Positions 9,348 to 17,710 of a DNA stretch of 64,000 bases are shown here, piece after piece. Source of the DNA: JACPYM01 sp963699175 (GTDB lineage Bacteria > Acidobacteriota > Blastocatellia > RBC074); assembly GCA_963699175.1 (NCBI GenBank), contig OY969418.1, positions 6,014,001 to 6,078,000 of the forward strand, given 5' to 3'. The number at the start of each line of letters is the position of its first letter. Position 1 is the first letter of the stretch. Made by a program: the position numbers and the translations under genes. The notes beneath the pieces are model-generated. The model did not search any database. It saw nothing but the letters and a program-made list of their open reading frames with translations, and was not told the origin of the DNA.

Positions 9348-12230
9348 ATGAAGCCAAAAATCATCATTGCCGCCGCACTATTGCTGCTGCCCTTCGTTTA
9401 CTTCTACCCGGCAGTCACGGGCGCGATCACTTTGTTGCCAGGCGATGGCTGGCTGCAAAACTTGGGCGTGCGCGTTTTCATCGGCGAGATGCTGCGGCGC
9501 GGCGAACTGGCGCTCTGGAATCCGTACATCTTCGGAGGCATGCCACTGCTGGCCAGCGTCTATCCGGGCGCGCTCTACCCGCCCAATTGGCTCTTTGCTG
9601 TCTTCAGTCCGAAACTGGCAGCCAATCTGGTAGTCATTACGACCTATCATATTGCACTCATCGGCACCTATCTTTTTGCGCGCAAGAGCGGGAGCAATCG
9701 CTTAGGCGCAGTGTTGGCAGGCCTCGCGTTCAGCTTCGGCGGTTTTATGATCAACCACATCAGCCAGACCTCGCGCATCGCCGCGGCGGCCTGGCTGCCC
9801 TGGGTGTTGCTGGCGCTCGCCGGTTGTGATGACGCGATTCGCGCAGGCTCGAAACGGCGCGCGTGGCGGTGGGTGGTCTTGGGCGCGCTGTCTAGTGCGC
9901 TGCAATTTTTCGCGGGCGAGCCGCAGATGTTGCTCTTCACCGCGCTGGTCTGCGGGTTTTATTGTCTATTCGCTTTGTGGCGATTCAACGAGAGGCGGCA
10001 ACGCATAGAGTTTCTGGCCTACAGTGCCGCGCTCGCCTTGAGCGGTGTGCTGCTCTCGCAAATGCAGTTGCAGCCCTCGCTCGAACTGCTGGCGCAGAGT
10101 GAGCGCAACGACCCGGGCGCGCTCTTTTTTTCCGTCTATTCATATCCGCCCTGGCAGTTGCCCGCACTGATCTTTCCGTACTTTTTCGGCGGCGCGTTCT
10201 TCCCGCCCTATCACACGGAGTATTGGGGGCGCGACATCGCCGCGCTGATGTGTGGCTACGTCGGGATGCTGACGTGGCTGCTGGCCTTCGTCGCGTTGTT
10301 GCAAGCGCGGCGCAATTGGCGCGTGTGGTTGTGGCTGACGGTGGCTGTGGTAGCAGTCTTGCTCTCGTTCGGCGGCTATTTGCCGTTCGGCTTGAATGAC
10401 CTGCTTTATCGCGTGCCTGGCTACAAGACGTTTCGCGGCTTGTATCGTCACCAGTACGAATTGACCTTTGCGTTAGCTATGCTCGCCTCCATCGGCGCAA
10501 CGCACTTGGCCAAAGCGGAGCCAGCCGCGCGCCGCAAAATCGCCCGGTTGGCGATTGCAGTATTAGGGGTCATCGTCCTGCTTGTCGCCATTCTCTTTCG
10601 CTTCTTCGCGCAACATCTAGCCAGTCAGCCGCTGCCGCCCAAAGCAAGTTCGCTCGTCAACCCCGAAGCGCTTGTGCCGCTGATTTTCTTTGCACTCAGC
10701 GCCATTGCCCTTTGGTTTTACGCAGCGAAACATTCCGCATTTCGCATTCCGCACTCCGCACTTCTCATTCTGCTTTTGCTCCTCGACCTTGCCGCCTACA
10801 GCCATTTCTTTCACTGGCGAACCGGAAATTTCGATGTAGCGCAGCGCTTGACCGATCCGCCTGCGGTGCAGGCGATCAAGGCGTGCGAGCACAATCTCGA
10901 TTCGTTCCGCATCGGGCATCTGCTGCTGTTTTCTTATGACTACACTGCGGGCTGGCCGGATGATGAGACATACGATCTGCTCAATTATCCAAATACTTCG
11001 ATAGTGCGCGGGCTGCAAAGCGTGAGCGGCTACGACATCCTACGCCCGATTCGCACGGGTGAGCTAACCGGCACGGCCAACTCCGCCATCGCTGGTTTCT
11101 TGCAAGACGGCACGACGTTTATGCCAGCGGATCGCGGGCTTGATCTGCTCAACGTCAAATACCTGCTGGTTGGGCACGGTGGCGCGCCTGGCAAAGAGAC
11201 TGGTAAAAAGTTCGATGGCGTTTACTTTGCCCGTACCACCTGGAACATCGAATGCAAGCCAGGGATGAATTTGGTGACGGACGCGGATAACACAATGGCG
11301 ACTGAACTGGCCATCGTCTCGACGCTAGCCAATTCAGGCAATCTGCCAGATGGCGCGCCTGTCTTGAAGCTAAAACTGCACACGCGAGATGGCCGCGTGA
11401 TTGAACGCGAGCTACAAGCCGGACGTGATTCTTCGGAGTGGGCCTACGACCGCGCGGACGTGCGGCCCGTCATCAAACACCAACGCGCGCGCATCTTTTC
11501 CAGCACATCTGCCGGAGGTTTTGACTCGCATCAGTACTTCACCCGCTTGCCATTTGAGCGTGCCGAGATCGAGCGCATTGAATGGACGCATGCGCGTGAA
11601 GATGCTTCGGTCTATCTGATCCACGCCTCACTCTATGATGCGGTGACGGGGCGCTCGAAGCCTATGCCAGCTTACTACTTGCCGCCGGAACGTTGGCGCA
11701 AGCTGGGGCGCTTCGATCAAATCGAGTTGTACGAAAACCTGCGCCAACTGCCGCGCGCATGGTTTGTCGCACAGGCGCAGGCGTTGCCCAAGGCGCAAGT
11801 CTTACAGACGATCAAAAGCAGCAAGCTGCCCGATGGCGCGCCTTTCGATCCAACGCGCACGGCTCTGTTTGAAGTGGAAGACTTCGGCGGCAGGGAAGTG
11901 CGCTTGCCGGAGATTGGTGAGCCGAGCAACGCACAGGCGCAGATGATCGGCTATGCGCCACAACGCATTAGGCTGACGACGATCAACGGACAAGTGGGCT
12001 TGTTGGTGTTGAGTGAAATGTATGATCGCGGCTGGTACGCCTACGTTGACGGACGGCAGACACCGGTTCATCGCGTGAATTACAACTTGCGCGGGATTGC
12101 CGTCCCAGCAGGCACGCATCAGGTGGAATTTGTTTACCGCGCCCCCAGCTTCCGCAAAGGTATTGGTTATGCAGCCGCGGGTGTGTTGTTGTTATTGCTC
12201 GGCGGTGTGTTCCGTCGGCGTCGCCTGTAA
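9348..12230 (+). CDS. YfhO-like multi-spanning membrane protein
   Basis: A 960-residue protein with about a dozen hydrophobic segments in the first 480 residues, starting IIIAAALLLLPFVYFYP. A large non-membrane region follows, and a final helix (AAAGVLLLLLGGVF) ends in a basic tail. This layout, with GDGWLQNL and FGGMPLLASVYPG near the N-terminus and a C-terminal segment EMYDRGWYAYVDG, matches the YfhO family, proposed to be GT-C-like enzymes that modify cell-surface polymers using lipid-linked sugars. It lies 88 bp after a polyprenyl-phosphate glycosyltransferase, consistent with a donor-plus-transferase pair. Substrate is unknown. Confidence 0.8.
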   Translation: MKPKIIIAAALLLLPFVYFYPAVTGAITLLPGDGWLQNLGVRVFIGEMLRRGELALWNPYIFGGMPLLASVYPGALYPPNWLFAVFSPKLAANLVVITTYHIALIGTYLFARKSGSNRLGAVLAGLAFSFGGFMINHISQTSRIAAAAWLPWVLLALAGCDDAIRAGSKRRAWRWVVLGALSSALQFFAGEPQMLLFTALVCGFYCLFALWRFNERRQRIEFLAYSAALALSGVLLSQMQLQPSLELLAQSERNDPGALFFSVYSYPPWQLPALIFPYFFGGAFFPPYHTEYWGRDIAALMCGYVGMLTWLLAFVALLQARRNWRVWLWLTVAVVAVLLSFGGYLPFGLNDLLYRVPGYKTFRGLYRHQYELTFALAMLASIGATHLAKAEPAARRKIARLAIAVLGVIVLLVAILFRFFAQHLASQPLPPKASSLVNPEALVPLIFFALSAIALWFYAAKHSAFRIPHSALLILLLLLDLAAYSHFFHWRTGNFDVAQRLTDPPAVQAIKACEHNLDSFRIGHLLLFSYDYTAGWPDDETYDLLNYPNTSIVRGLQSVSGYDILRPIRTGELTGTANSAIAGFLQDGTTFMPADRGLDLLNVKYLLVGHGGAPGKETGKKFDGVYFARTTWNIECKPGMNLVTDADNTMATELAIVSTLANSGNLPDGAPVLKLKLHTRDGRVIERELQAGRDSSEWAYDRADVRPVIKHQRARIFSSTSAGGFDSHQYFTRLPFERAEIERIEWTHAREDASVYLIHASLYDAVTGRSKPMPAYYLPPERWRKLGRFDQIELYENLRQLPRAWFVAQAQALPKAQVLQTIKSSKLPDGAPFDPTRTALFEVEDFGGREVRLPEIGEPSNAQAQMIGYAPQRIRLTTINGQVGLLVLSEMYDRGWYAYVDGRQTPVHRVNYNLRGIAVPAGTHQVEFVYRAPSFRKGIGYAAAGVLLLLLGGVFRRRRL

Positions 12231-12247
12231 CCACCACGCCGATTCGC

Positions 12248-12253
12248 TATAAT
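12248..12253 (+). promoter_or_regulatory. Consensus -10 box directly upstream of aguB
   Basis: A perfect TATAAT ends 9 bp before the aguB ATG. Transcription from it would start about at the start codon, giving a leaderless or near-leaderless mRNA. The -35 region (around 12225-12230, CTGTAA) is poor, so this call is tentative. Confidence 0.35.
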
Positions 12254-12262
12254 GTTCGCGCT

Positions 12263-13159
12263 ATGAAGAACACGGATAAAGCCAACGTCGCGCTAATTCA
12301 AATGTCTTGCAGCGCCGACCCGCAAGAGAACCTGGACAAATGCCTCGCGCGCATCGAAGAAGCCGCCAAACGCGGCGCGCACATCGTCTCGACCCCGGAG
12401 CTTTTCCGCTCGCGCTATTTTTGCCAGACCGAAGACCACGCGCATTTCAAACTGGCCGAGCCGATTCCGGGCGCGTCTACTGAGGCATTAACCAAGCTGG
12501 CCAAAGCACATCGGCTCGTGATCGTAGCCTCGCTGTTTGAGAAGCGCGCGGAAGGCTTGTATCACAACACGGCGGTGGTGATTGATACGGGCGGCAACAT
12601 GGTGGGCAAGTACCGCAAGATGCACATCCCGGACGACCCGCTCTTCTACGAGAAATTTTATTTCACACCGGGCGATCTTGGTTTCAAATCGTTCGACACA
12701 GATTACGGCAAAGTCGGCACGCTGATTTGTTGGGATCAGTGGTATCCCGAAGGCGCGCGGCTGACGGCGCTGACGGGCGCGCAGATTCTCTTTTACCCGA
12801 CCGCCATCGGTTGGCATCCGAGCGAGAAGGCCGAGTATGGCGAGCGCCAGCATTCGTCGTGGGAGATCATTCAACGCTCGCACGCCGTGGCGAACGGGGT
12901 TTACGTCGCGGTCGCCAATCGCGTTGGTTACGAGCCAACGCCTGAAGGGCATCCTGGCGAGGGCATTCAATTTTGGGGACAGAGCTTCATCGCCGATCCG
13001 GCAGGCCAATTGTTGGTGCGCGGCGATGTCAATCAGGAAGAAATCCTGCTGGCCGAAGTGGATTTCGCCAAGACTGATGTGCAGCGCACACATTGGCCGT
13101 TTTTGCGTGACCGGCGCATTGACGCTTACGGCGACATCACTAAAAGGTTTATTGACTAA
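12263..13159 (+). CDS. aguB: N-carbamoylputrescine amidase
   Basis: A 298-residue carbon-nitrogen hydrolase (nitrilase superfamily) that converts N-carbamoylputrescine to putrescine, CO2 and ammonia. The Glu-Lys-Cys triad is visible as E46 in STPELF, K119 in YRKMHIPDDP and C156 in TLICWDQWYPE. The FYEKFYFTPGD and WHPSEKAEYGERQ segments are typical of AguB. The functional partner, agmatine deiminase, lies downstream and is separated from it by a small inverted-repeat element instead of the usual tight spacing. Confidence 0.93.
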   Translation: MKNTDKANVALIQMSCSADPQENLDKCLARIEEAAKRGAHIVSTPELFRSRYFCQTEDHAHFKLAEPIPGASTEALTKLAKAHRLVIVASLFEKRAEGLYHNTAVVIDTGGNMVGKYRKMHIPDDPLFYEKFYFTPGDLGFKSFDTDYGKVGTLICWDQWYPEGARLTALTGAQILFYPTAIGWHPSEKAEYGERQHSSWEIIQRSHAVANGVYVAVANRVGYEPTPEGHPGEGIQFWGQSFIADPAGQLLVRGDVNQEEILLAEVDFAKTDVQRTHWPFLRDRRIDAYGDITKRFID

Positions 13160-13175
13160 TTGAGGTGTAGAAAGG

Positions 13176-13660
13176 CAAAAGGCAAAAGGCAAATATCAAA
13201 AGGCAAAAGTGGGACAGAGGAGCAGGCTTTGTGATGGAACGCAATGATCTCAGCCAAAGATTACTCAACTATGCAGTGCGAATTATCAAGATCGTCGAGG
13301 CTTTGCCTAAAACGATAGTTGGCAAACGCATTGGTGACCAATTATTGCGCTCTGGCACTTCTGTCGGAGCGAATTACGAAGAGGCGCAGGGCGCTGAATC
13401 CACTGGTGATTTCGTCCATAAGCTGCAAATTGCTTTGAAAGAATTGCGGGAGTCCAATTATTGGCTGCGAGTCATTACAGGCGCAGCATTGTTGCCAAAG
13501 GAAAAGCTAGCTGGCATTTTGGATGAGTCAGGTCAACTTTGCCGCATACTCTCCAAAGCTGTAGCCACAGCCAAAGGAAAAGCCAAAACAAACGAGCTTA
13601 AACAATAAAACTACTTCTGCTTCCCACTTTTGCCTTTTGATATTTGCCTTTTGCCTTTTG
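13176..13660. mobile_element. S23-type element: four-helix-bundle gene between 39-bp inverted repeats
   Basis: Left arm 13176-13214 and right arm 13622-13660 are perfect inverted copies over 39 bp. The arms are built from AAAAGGC units with a central AAATATC and an inner GTGGGA end. They enclose a single gene of the 23S-rRNA-intervening-sequence (S23) family. The 485-bp unit lies in the gap between aguB and aguA, only 12 bp before the aguA ATG. The S23 family was first seen in intervening sequences of 23S rRNA, which also have complementary ends; this copy is outside rRNA. No clear target duplication is visible, and mobility is inference. Confidence 0.6.
13234..13608 (+). CDS. Four-helix-bundle protein (S23/23S intervening-sequence family)
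   Basis: A 124-residue, all-helical protein with the family landmarks VGKRIGDQLLRSGTSVGANY and SNYWLRVI. The family forms pentameric helical bundles and is found in rRNA intervening sequences, near diversity-generating retroelements and scattered in many genomes; its biochemical role is unclear. The ATG at 13234 follows a GAGGAG RBS by about a dozen bases; a GTG directly before it at 13231 is an alternative. The gene is framed by the inverted repeats described for the element. Confidence 0.85.
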   Translation: MERNDLSQRLLNYAVRIIKIVEALPKTIVGKRIGDQLLRSGTSVGANYEEAQGAESTGDFVHKLQIALKELRESNYWLRVITGAALLPKEKLAGILDESGQLCRILSKAVATAKGKAKTNELKQ

Positions 13661-13672
13661 ATTTATTTAGCA

Positions 13673-14713
13673 ATGACACCGAAACAAATGGGTTACTACA
13701 TGCCCGCCGAATGGGAACCGCACGAAGCCACTTGGCTTTCCTGGCCGCACAAGGAAGCGAGTTGGCCGGGCGCGTTCGAGCCTGTGCCTGGCATCTTTGT
13801 CGAACTGACCAAACACCTGACTGAATCAGAACTGGTGCGCATCAACGTGGCGGATGAAGAGTTTGCCGAGCGCGTCCGCCAGTTGCTCAAGCAGGGCGGC
13901 GTCAATCTCGACGCGGTGCGTTTTCATTTCAACCCGACCGATGATGCGTGGTGTCGCGATCACGGCCCTCTCTACGTGGTGCGCGAGGTGAATGGTCAAC
14001 GCGAGCGCGCCATCAATGATTGGGGCTACAACGCGTGGGGCGACAAATATCCGCCTTACGAAAATGACGATGTGGTGCCGACGCGGATTGCCCAAGAGAT
14101 GGGCGAAAGACTTTTTACGCCGGGCATCGTAATGGAGGGCGGTTCGCTCGACGTGAACGGGCGCGGGACCTTGCTCACCACAGAGGCCTGTCTGCTCAAT
14201 CCAAATCGCAATCCGCAGTTGAACCAGGCGCAGATCGAGCAGTATCTGAAAGACTATTTAGGCGTGAGCAATATTTTGTGGCTCGGTGACGGCATCGTCG
14301 GTGACGACACGGACGGGCACATAGACGATCTGACGCGCTTTGTCGCGCCCAACACAGTAGTGACGGTGATCGAAGACGACCCGCAGGATGAGAACTACGC
14401 GCCGCTCAAAGAGAATTACGAACGCTTGCTGACGATGAAAGATCAGGATGGCCAACCGCTCAAGCTCATCAAGCTGCCGATGCCGGGCGCGCTTTATTTT
14501 GACGAACAGCGCCTACCTGCCAGCTACGCGAACTTTTACATCGCCAGCCAAGCAGTAATTGTGCCCACCTATCGGCACGCCAACGATGCTGTGGCCTGCG
14601 AAATTTTGCAGCGTTGCTTTCCTGATCGTCGCGTCGTCGGGATTGATTGCACGCATCTGATTTGGGGCTTGGGTGCAATTCATTGTGTGACTCAACAGCA
14701 ACCGGCTAGTTAA
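13673..14713 (+). CDS. aguA: Agmatine deiminase
   Basis: A 346-residue peptidylarginine-deiminase-family enzyme that converts agmatine to N-carbamoylputrescine, the substrate of AguB. It shows the N-terminal MPAEWEPHEATWLSWP, the guanidine-binding WCRDHGP, the histidine-containing DTDGHIDDLTRFV and the catalytic C338 in GAIHCVTQQ. The frame is open upstream to a TTG at 13637, but that stretch is encoded by the inverted-repeat arm; the ATG at 13673 gives the normal N-terminus. No good RBS precedes it (TTTATTTAGCA), so insertion of the element may have replaced the original translation signals. Confidence 0.92.
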   Translation: MTPKQMGYYMPAEWEPHEATWLSWPHKEASWPGAFEPVPGIFVELTKHLTESELVRINVADEEFAERVRQLLKQGGVNLDAVRFHFNPTDDAWCRDHGPLYVVREVNGQRERAINDWGYNAWGDKYPPYENDDVVPTRIAQEMGERLFTPGIVMEGGSLDVNGRGTLLTTEACLLNPNRNPQLNQAQIEQYLKDYLGVSNILWLGDGIVGDDTDGHIDDLTRFVAPNTVVTVIEDDPQDENYAPLKENYERLLTMKDQDGQPLKLIKLPMPGALYFDEQRLPASYANFYIASQAVIVPTYRHANDAVACEILQRCFPDRRVVGIDCTHLIWGLGAIHCVTQQQPAS

Positions 14714-14886
14714 GGAGCATAGCTGGCCGCAGTTTTATCCGGATAGTCCATATTCCCCGACCGCCTTGGCTGTGGTGTTTTTCGGTTTCAGGAATAGCTT
14801 GAATACAGCCGGGCGATCTCAGTGCCGAACGCTTCCGGGTTGAATAGCAAGCTTGCAGAAACAACGCTGAATTAACGGAACCAGTA

Positions 14887-15623
14887 ATGATGTCGAACGC
14901 TCAAATCAAAAGTTATCTTGCATCGGTTATTGTCGCCTTGTCTTTGTTGGCGACGACTGCTACGGCGCAGACAAAGCTGCTGCGCTTCCCCGACATTTAC
15001 GGCGATAAAGTCGTGTTTACTTACGGCGGCGATTTGTGGATCGCTTCGACCTCAGGCGGCACGGCCACGCGGTTGACCGCGCATCCCGGCGTCGAGGTCT
15101 TCGCGAAGTTTTCGCCTGACGGTAAATGGATCGCCTTCACAACGTGTCGTGCATGCTCATCGAACGGCTGCGGCGCAAACTGCTGGCCGAACAGTTCTCG
15201 CGCACGAGCGAAGAGCCAGGCCTCTATCATGACGGTGTCTTCCTCGGCCCGATGGTTTGTTTGCTGAACGAAAATTCAGCTTCGGACGGCGACATCTTTC
15301 CGGCAATGTTCCGCGAAGCAGGGCTTGGGCCCCTGATTGGCAAGCGTTCGTGGGGCGGCGTAGTCGGCATCAGCAATCGCGGGACGTTGGTAGACGGCGG
15401 TATCGTCAACGTGCCCGAAGCTGGTTTTGCCAATACAAAGGGCGAATGGATAATCGAAGGCTACGGCGTTGATCCCGACATCCCAGTCGAGAACGATCCG
15501 AAGTCGGTGATTCAAGGCAAAGACCCACAGCTTGAACGCGCAGTGACGGAATTGATGAACAAGCTGAAGACCAAACCGACTGAGCGACCGAAGCGTCCGG
15601 CTGATCCGGTCAAGACGAAGTAA
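14887..15623 (+). pseudogene. Tricorn-type S41 peptidase, internally deleted
   Basis: The first 87 or so codons encode a signal peptide and the start of a tricorn-protease beta-propeller (LLRFPDIYGDKVVFTYGGDL, SPDGKWIAF). At about 15136-15145 the homology jumps to the C-terminal peptidase core in another frame (NVSCMLIERL, then NENSASDGDIFP with the nucleophile serine, then KRSWGGVVGI). The full-length family is over 1000 residues, so most of the propeller, the PDZ domain and part of the catalytic core are missing and the two parts are out of frame. The product cannot be functional as written. An assembly collapse is the alternative explanation. Confidence 0.8.
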
Positions 15624-15652
15624 TTGGTCGGTGCTAGATAGATCTTTGAGGA

Positions 15653-15692
15653 CAAATGAAAAGGGCGTCTCGAATGACGCCCTTTTCATTTG
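15653..15692. terminator. Strong bidirectional hairpin
   Basis: A perfect 17-bp stem (15653-15669 with 15676-15692) has a 6-nt loop and the core AAAAGGGCGTC/GACGCCCTTTT. Its A/T-rich ends give a T-run on both strands. It separates the tricorn remnant from the convergent tRNA-Phe gene. Confidence 0.8.
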
Positions 15693-15703
15693 AAAATGGT
15701 GGA

Positions 15704-15776
<73 letters not shown>

Positions 15777-15856
15777 TCAAAAAGCGAATGCGTATCCTAC
15801 TGACCGCGTTAGGGTCTGTCAACCGCGCGTCTGAGGATTTTCAAGCCAGAGCGACA

Positions 15857-15874
15857 GACTGAAAATCTGTGTGT
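15857..15874 (+). repeat. Inverted near-copy of the tRNA-Phe anticodon region
   Basis: These 18 bases match the anticodon arm of the adjacent tRNA-Phe (complement of 15730-15747) at 17 of 18 positions, in opposite orientation, about 110 bp away. It could be a remnant of an inverted partial tRNA duplication or an integration scar. Confidence 0.4.
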
Positions 15875-15880
15875 TATCAG

Positions 15881-16933
15881 TTATGCGCCGCACTCGGCTA
15901 GTTCTGCCGCCTCATCGCGCGCGCTTTGCAATTCAGCATCAATGCCGTAAATCTCGGCCAGCGCGAAATACTCTTCAAACAATGGCTCCATCGCTTCGAC
16001 CGTGTCCGAACGTAACACGGCGGTGCGAATCGCCGTGCCATTCGGCACGCCGCGCAGGAATTGCGCCGAGAGCATTTTCATCCGCCCGACCACGCCCCGT
16101 TCAGGCATGTGCTCGCGCAGGTAGTCGCGGAAGAGCAGCAACAGTTCGTGCATCTCGCGCGGCGTGGGTTGATATGGCGGCAAACCATTCATCACTTCCC
16201 AGGTCTGGCGAAAGATGTACGGGTTGGCAATCGCGCCGCGCCCGATGTGGACGGCGTCGCAGCCGGTCTCGTCAAAACGGCGTAGCGCATCTTGCGGCAC
16301 CAGGATGTCGCCGCTGCCTGACACAGGGATCGAAACATTGTTCTTGATCGCCTGCACCAAATCCCAATCGGCAAATCCTTTGTAACCTTGCACGCGCGTG
16401 CGCCCGTGCAGCGTAACCATCGAGCCGCCGCAATCTTCAATCAATTTGGCGACTTCGACGCAGTTGATCGTCTTGTCGTCCCAGCCCGCGCGAATCTTGA
16501 CGGTCATCGGGATCGAGATGGCCGCTTTGACTTCGGTCAGAATCTTTTTGAGTTGCGGTAGATCGCGCAGCAGGTTGGAGCCGCCGCCGCCGTTGACGAC
16601 CTTCTTGGCCGGGCAGCCGCAGTTGATGTCTACGAAATCCGCGCCTGCCTCTTCGGCGATCTCCGCCGCCCAGCGCATGCGCACTTCGTCGTAGCCGAAA
16701 ATCTGAATCGCGATCGGGCGCTGTTCGGGCGTGAATTTCATCATCTCGTGCGAGCGCAGATTGCCGCGCGTCAACCCTTCGACGCTGATGAATTCGGTGA
16801 CGATCAGTCCGATGCCGCCGCAGCGTTTGGCGATGCGGCGAAACGGCGAATCGGTCACGCCCGCCATCGGAGAAAGAATCAATGGTGGAGAGATGCGACG
16901 ACCGGCAATTTCGAATGAATCTGGATACAGCAT
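15881..16933 (-). CDS. dusB: tRNA-dihydrouridine synthase, DusB type
   Basis: A 350-residue FMN-dependent TIM-barrel enzyme that reduces uridine to dihydrouridine in the tRNA D-loop. It shows the N-terminal LSPMAGVTDSPFRRI, the catalytic cysteine in DINCGCPAKKVV, VKIRAGWDD, the HGRTRVQGY segment and the phosphate-binding GSGDI and IGRGAIANP. The ATG at 16933 gives the usual N-terminus; the frame is open further upstream, but that part is encoded by a dispersed repeat. A tRNA-Phe gene lies just downstream. Confidence 0.93.
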   Translation of the reverse strand: MLYPDSFEIAGRRISPPLILSPMAGVTDSPFRRIAKRCGGIGLIVTEFISVEGLTRGNLRSHEMMKFTPEQRPIAIQIFGYDEVRMRWAAEIAEEAGADFVDINCGCPAKKVVNGGGGSNLLRDLPQLKKILTEVKAAISIPMTVKIRAGWDDKTINCVEVAKLIEDCGGSMVTLHGRTRVQGYKGFADWDLVQAIKNNVSIPVSGSGDILVPQDALRRFDETGCDAVHIGRGAIANPYIFRQTWEVMNGLPPYQPTPREMHELLLLFRDYLREHMPERGVVGRMKMLSAQFLRGVPNGTAIRTAVLRSDTVEAMEPLFEEYFALAEIYGIDAELQSARDEAAELAECGA

Positions 16934-16958
16934 AACGTTTGTTCTGATCTCAAAATAT

Positions 16959-17040
16959 CCGACAAGCTGCCAAAACTTGTCGTGGTTTCCCGGAGTTGTG
17001 CGCTCACGTAGCCTACGACAAGCTTTGGCAGCTTGTCGAA
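16959..17040. repeat. Composite two-hairpin dispersed repeat, copy 1
   Basis: Hairpin A (CCGACAAGCTGCCAAAACTTGTCG, in two arms around GCCAAA) and hairpin B (CGACAAGC, TTTGGC, AGCTTGTCG) are separated by a linker containing CCCGGAGTTGTGCG and GTAGCC. The same order of hairpin, linker and hairpin recurs at 35980 and 46683. It lies between the divergent dusB and HD-hydrolase genes. Confidence 0.7.
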
Positions 17041-17062
17041 CAAAGGCGAATATAGCACACGG

Positions 17063-17091
17063 TTGACGCACCGTGCCAAAACCGGTAGCTT
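17063..17091 (+). promoter_or_regulatory. Candidate promoter of the HD hydrolase
   Basis: TTGACG (17063-17068), a 17-bp spacer and TAGCTT (17086-17091). The transcript would begin close to the GTG at 17099, again suggesting a leaderless mRNA. On the opposite strand a TATATT box (17049-17054) could serve dusB. Confidence 0.35.
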
Positions 17092-17098
17092 CGTAGTT

Positions 17099-17686
17099 GT
17101 GAAAAACGAAGTAGTAAACCCGTTTGAATTCCTGATTGAATTGATGCGCTTAAAAGCGCTGCCCCGTACGGGGTGGCTCTTGCGCGGCATACGCGACGTT
17201 GAATCGGTGGCCGATCATCTTTACGGCGTGACGTTCATTGCGATGCTGTTGGCAGATTGTGCGCGGGCGCGCGGGTTGGAGGTCAATGTAGAAAAGGTCT
17301 TGCGCCTGGCCTTGCTGCACGATCTGAGCGAGGCGCGCACGGGCGATTTGCCCGCTACGATTAAATGTTACTTTCCCGCCGAAGCGCTTAAACACGCCGA
17401 TGAACAAGCAGCGGCTGAGATATTGGCGAAACTAGGCGGCCTGGGTAAGACGTATTTGGAGTTGTGGCGCGAATACGAAGAGCGCCGAACGTTGGAAGCG
17501 CGGTTGGTCAAAGCCGCCGACAAGCTCGATCTTTTGTTTCAAGCTCGCGAATATGAGAAGGGTGGCGCACGCGGATTGCAAGAGTTTTGGGAGAACGCCG
17601 CCACAGATTTTGCCGGCTTGGGTCTGGGGGAATTGCTCGACGAACTGCTTGCCGCCTTGACCGCGCGCCGTGAAAACAACGACTAA
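17099..17686 (+). CDS. HD-domain hydrolase, YfbR/HDDC2-like (5'-nucleotidase type)
   Basis: A 195-residue HD-superfamily phosphohydrolase. Metal ligands are visible as H40 in SVADH, H74-D75 in LLHDLSEARTGD and the late aspartate in KAADKLD. The TGWxxRG...ESVADH opening is typical of the HDDC2/YfbR group, whose members dephosphorylate deoxynucleoside or nucleoside 5'-monophosphates. The start is uncertain: the frame is open to 17033, where it is encoded by a dispersed repeat, and GTG 17099 gives the expected N-terminus. It is followed by DedA 24 bp later and then pta. Confidence 0.75.
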   Translation: MKNEVVNPFEFLIELMRLKALPRTGWLLRGIRDVESVADHLYGVTFIAMLLADCARARGLEVNVEKVLRLALLHDLSEARTGDLPATIKCYFPAEALKHADEQAAAEILAKLGGLGKTYLELWREYEERRTLEARLVKAADKLDLLFQAREYEKGGARGLQEFWENAATDFAGLGLGELLDELLAALTARRENND

Positions 17687-17710
17687 CGGAGAAGGTCTGA
17701 GGTTTGAAGT

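Noticed and set aside
13234..13608. The S23 gene as evidence of a nearby 23S rRNA gene
   Set aside because: No rRNA sequence surrounds it; the flanks are the aguB and aguA coding genes.
16959..17040. The paired palindromes as ordinary intrinsic terminators
   Set aside because: This copy lies between divergent genes (dusB and the HD hydrolase), lacks T-runs, and the same two-hairpin layout recurs elsewhere, including inside a coding region.
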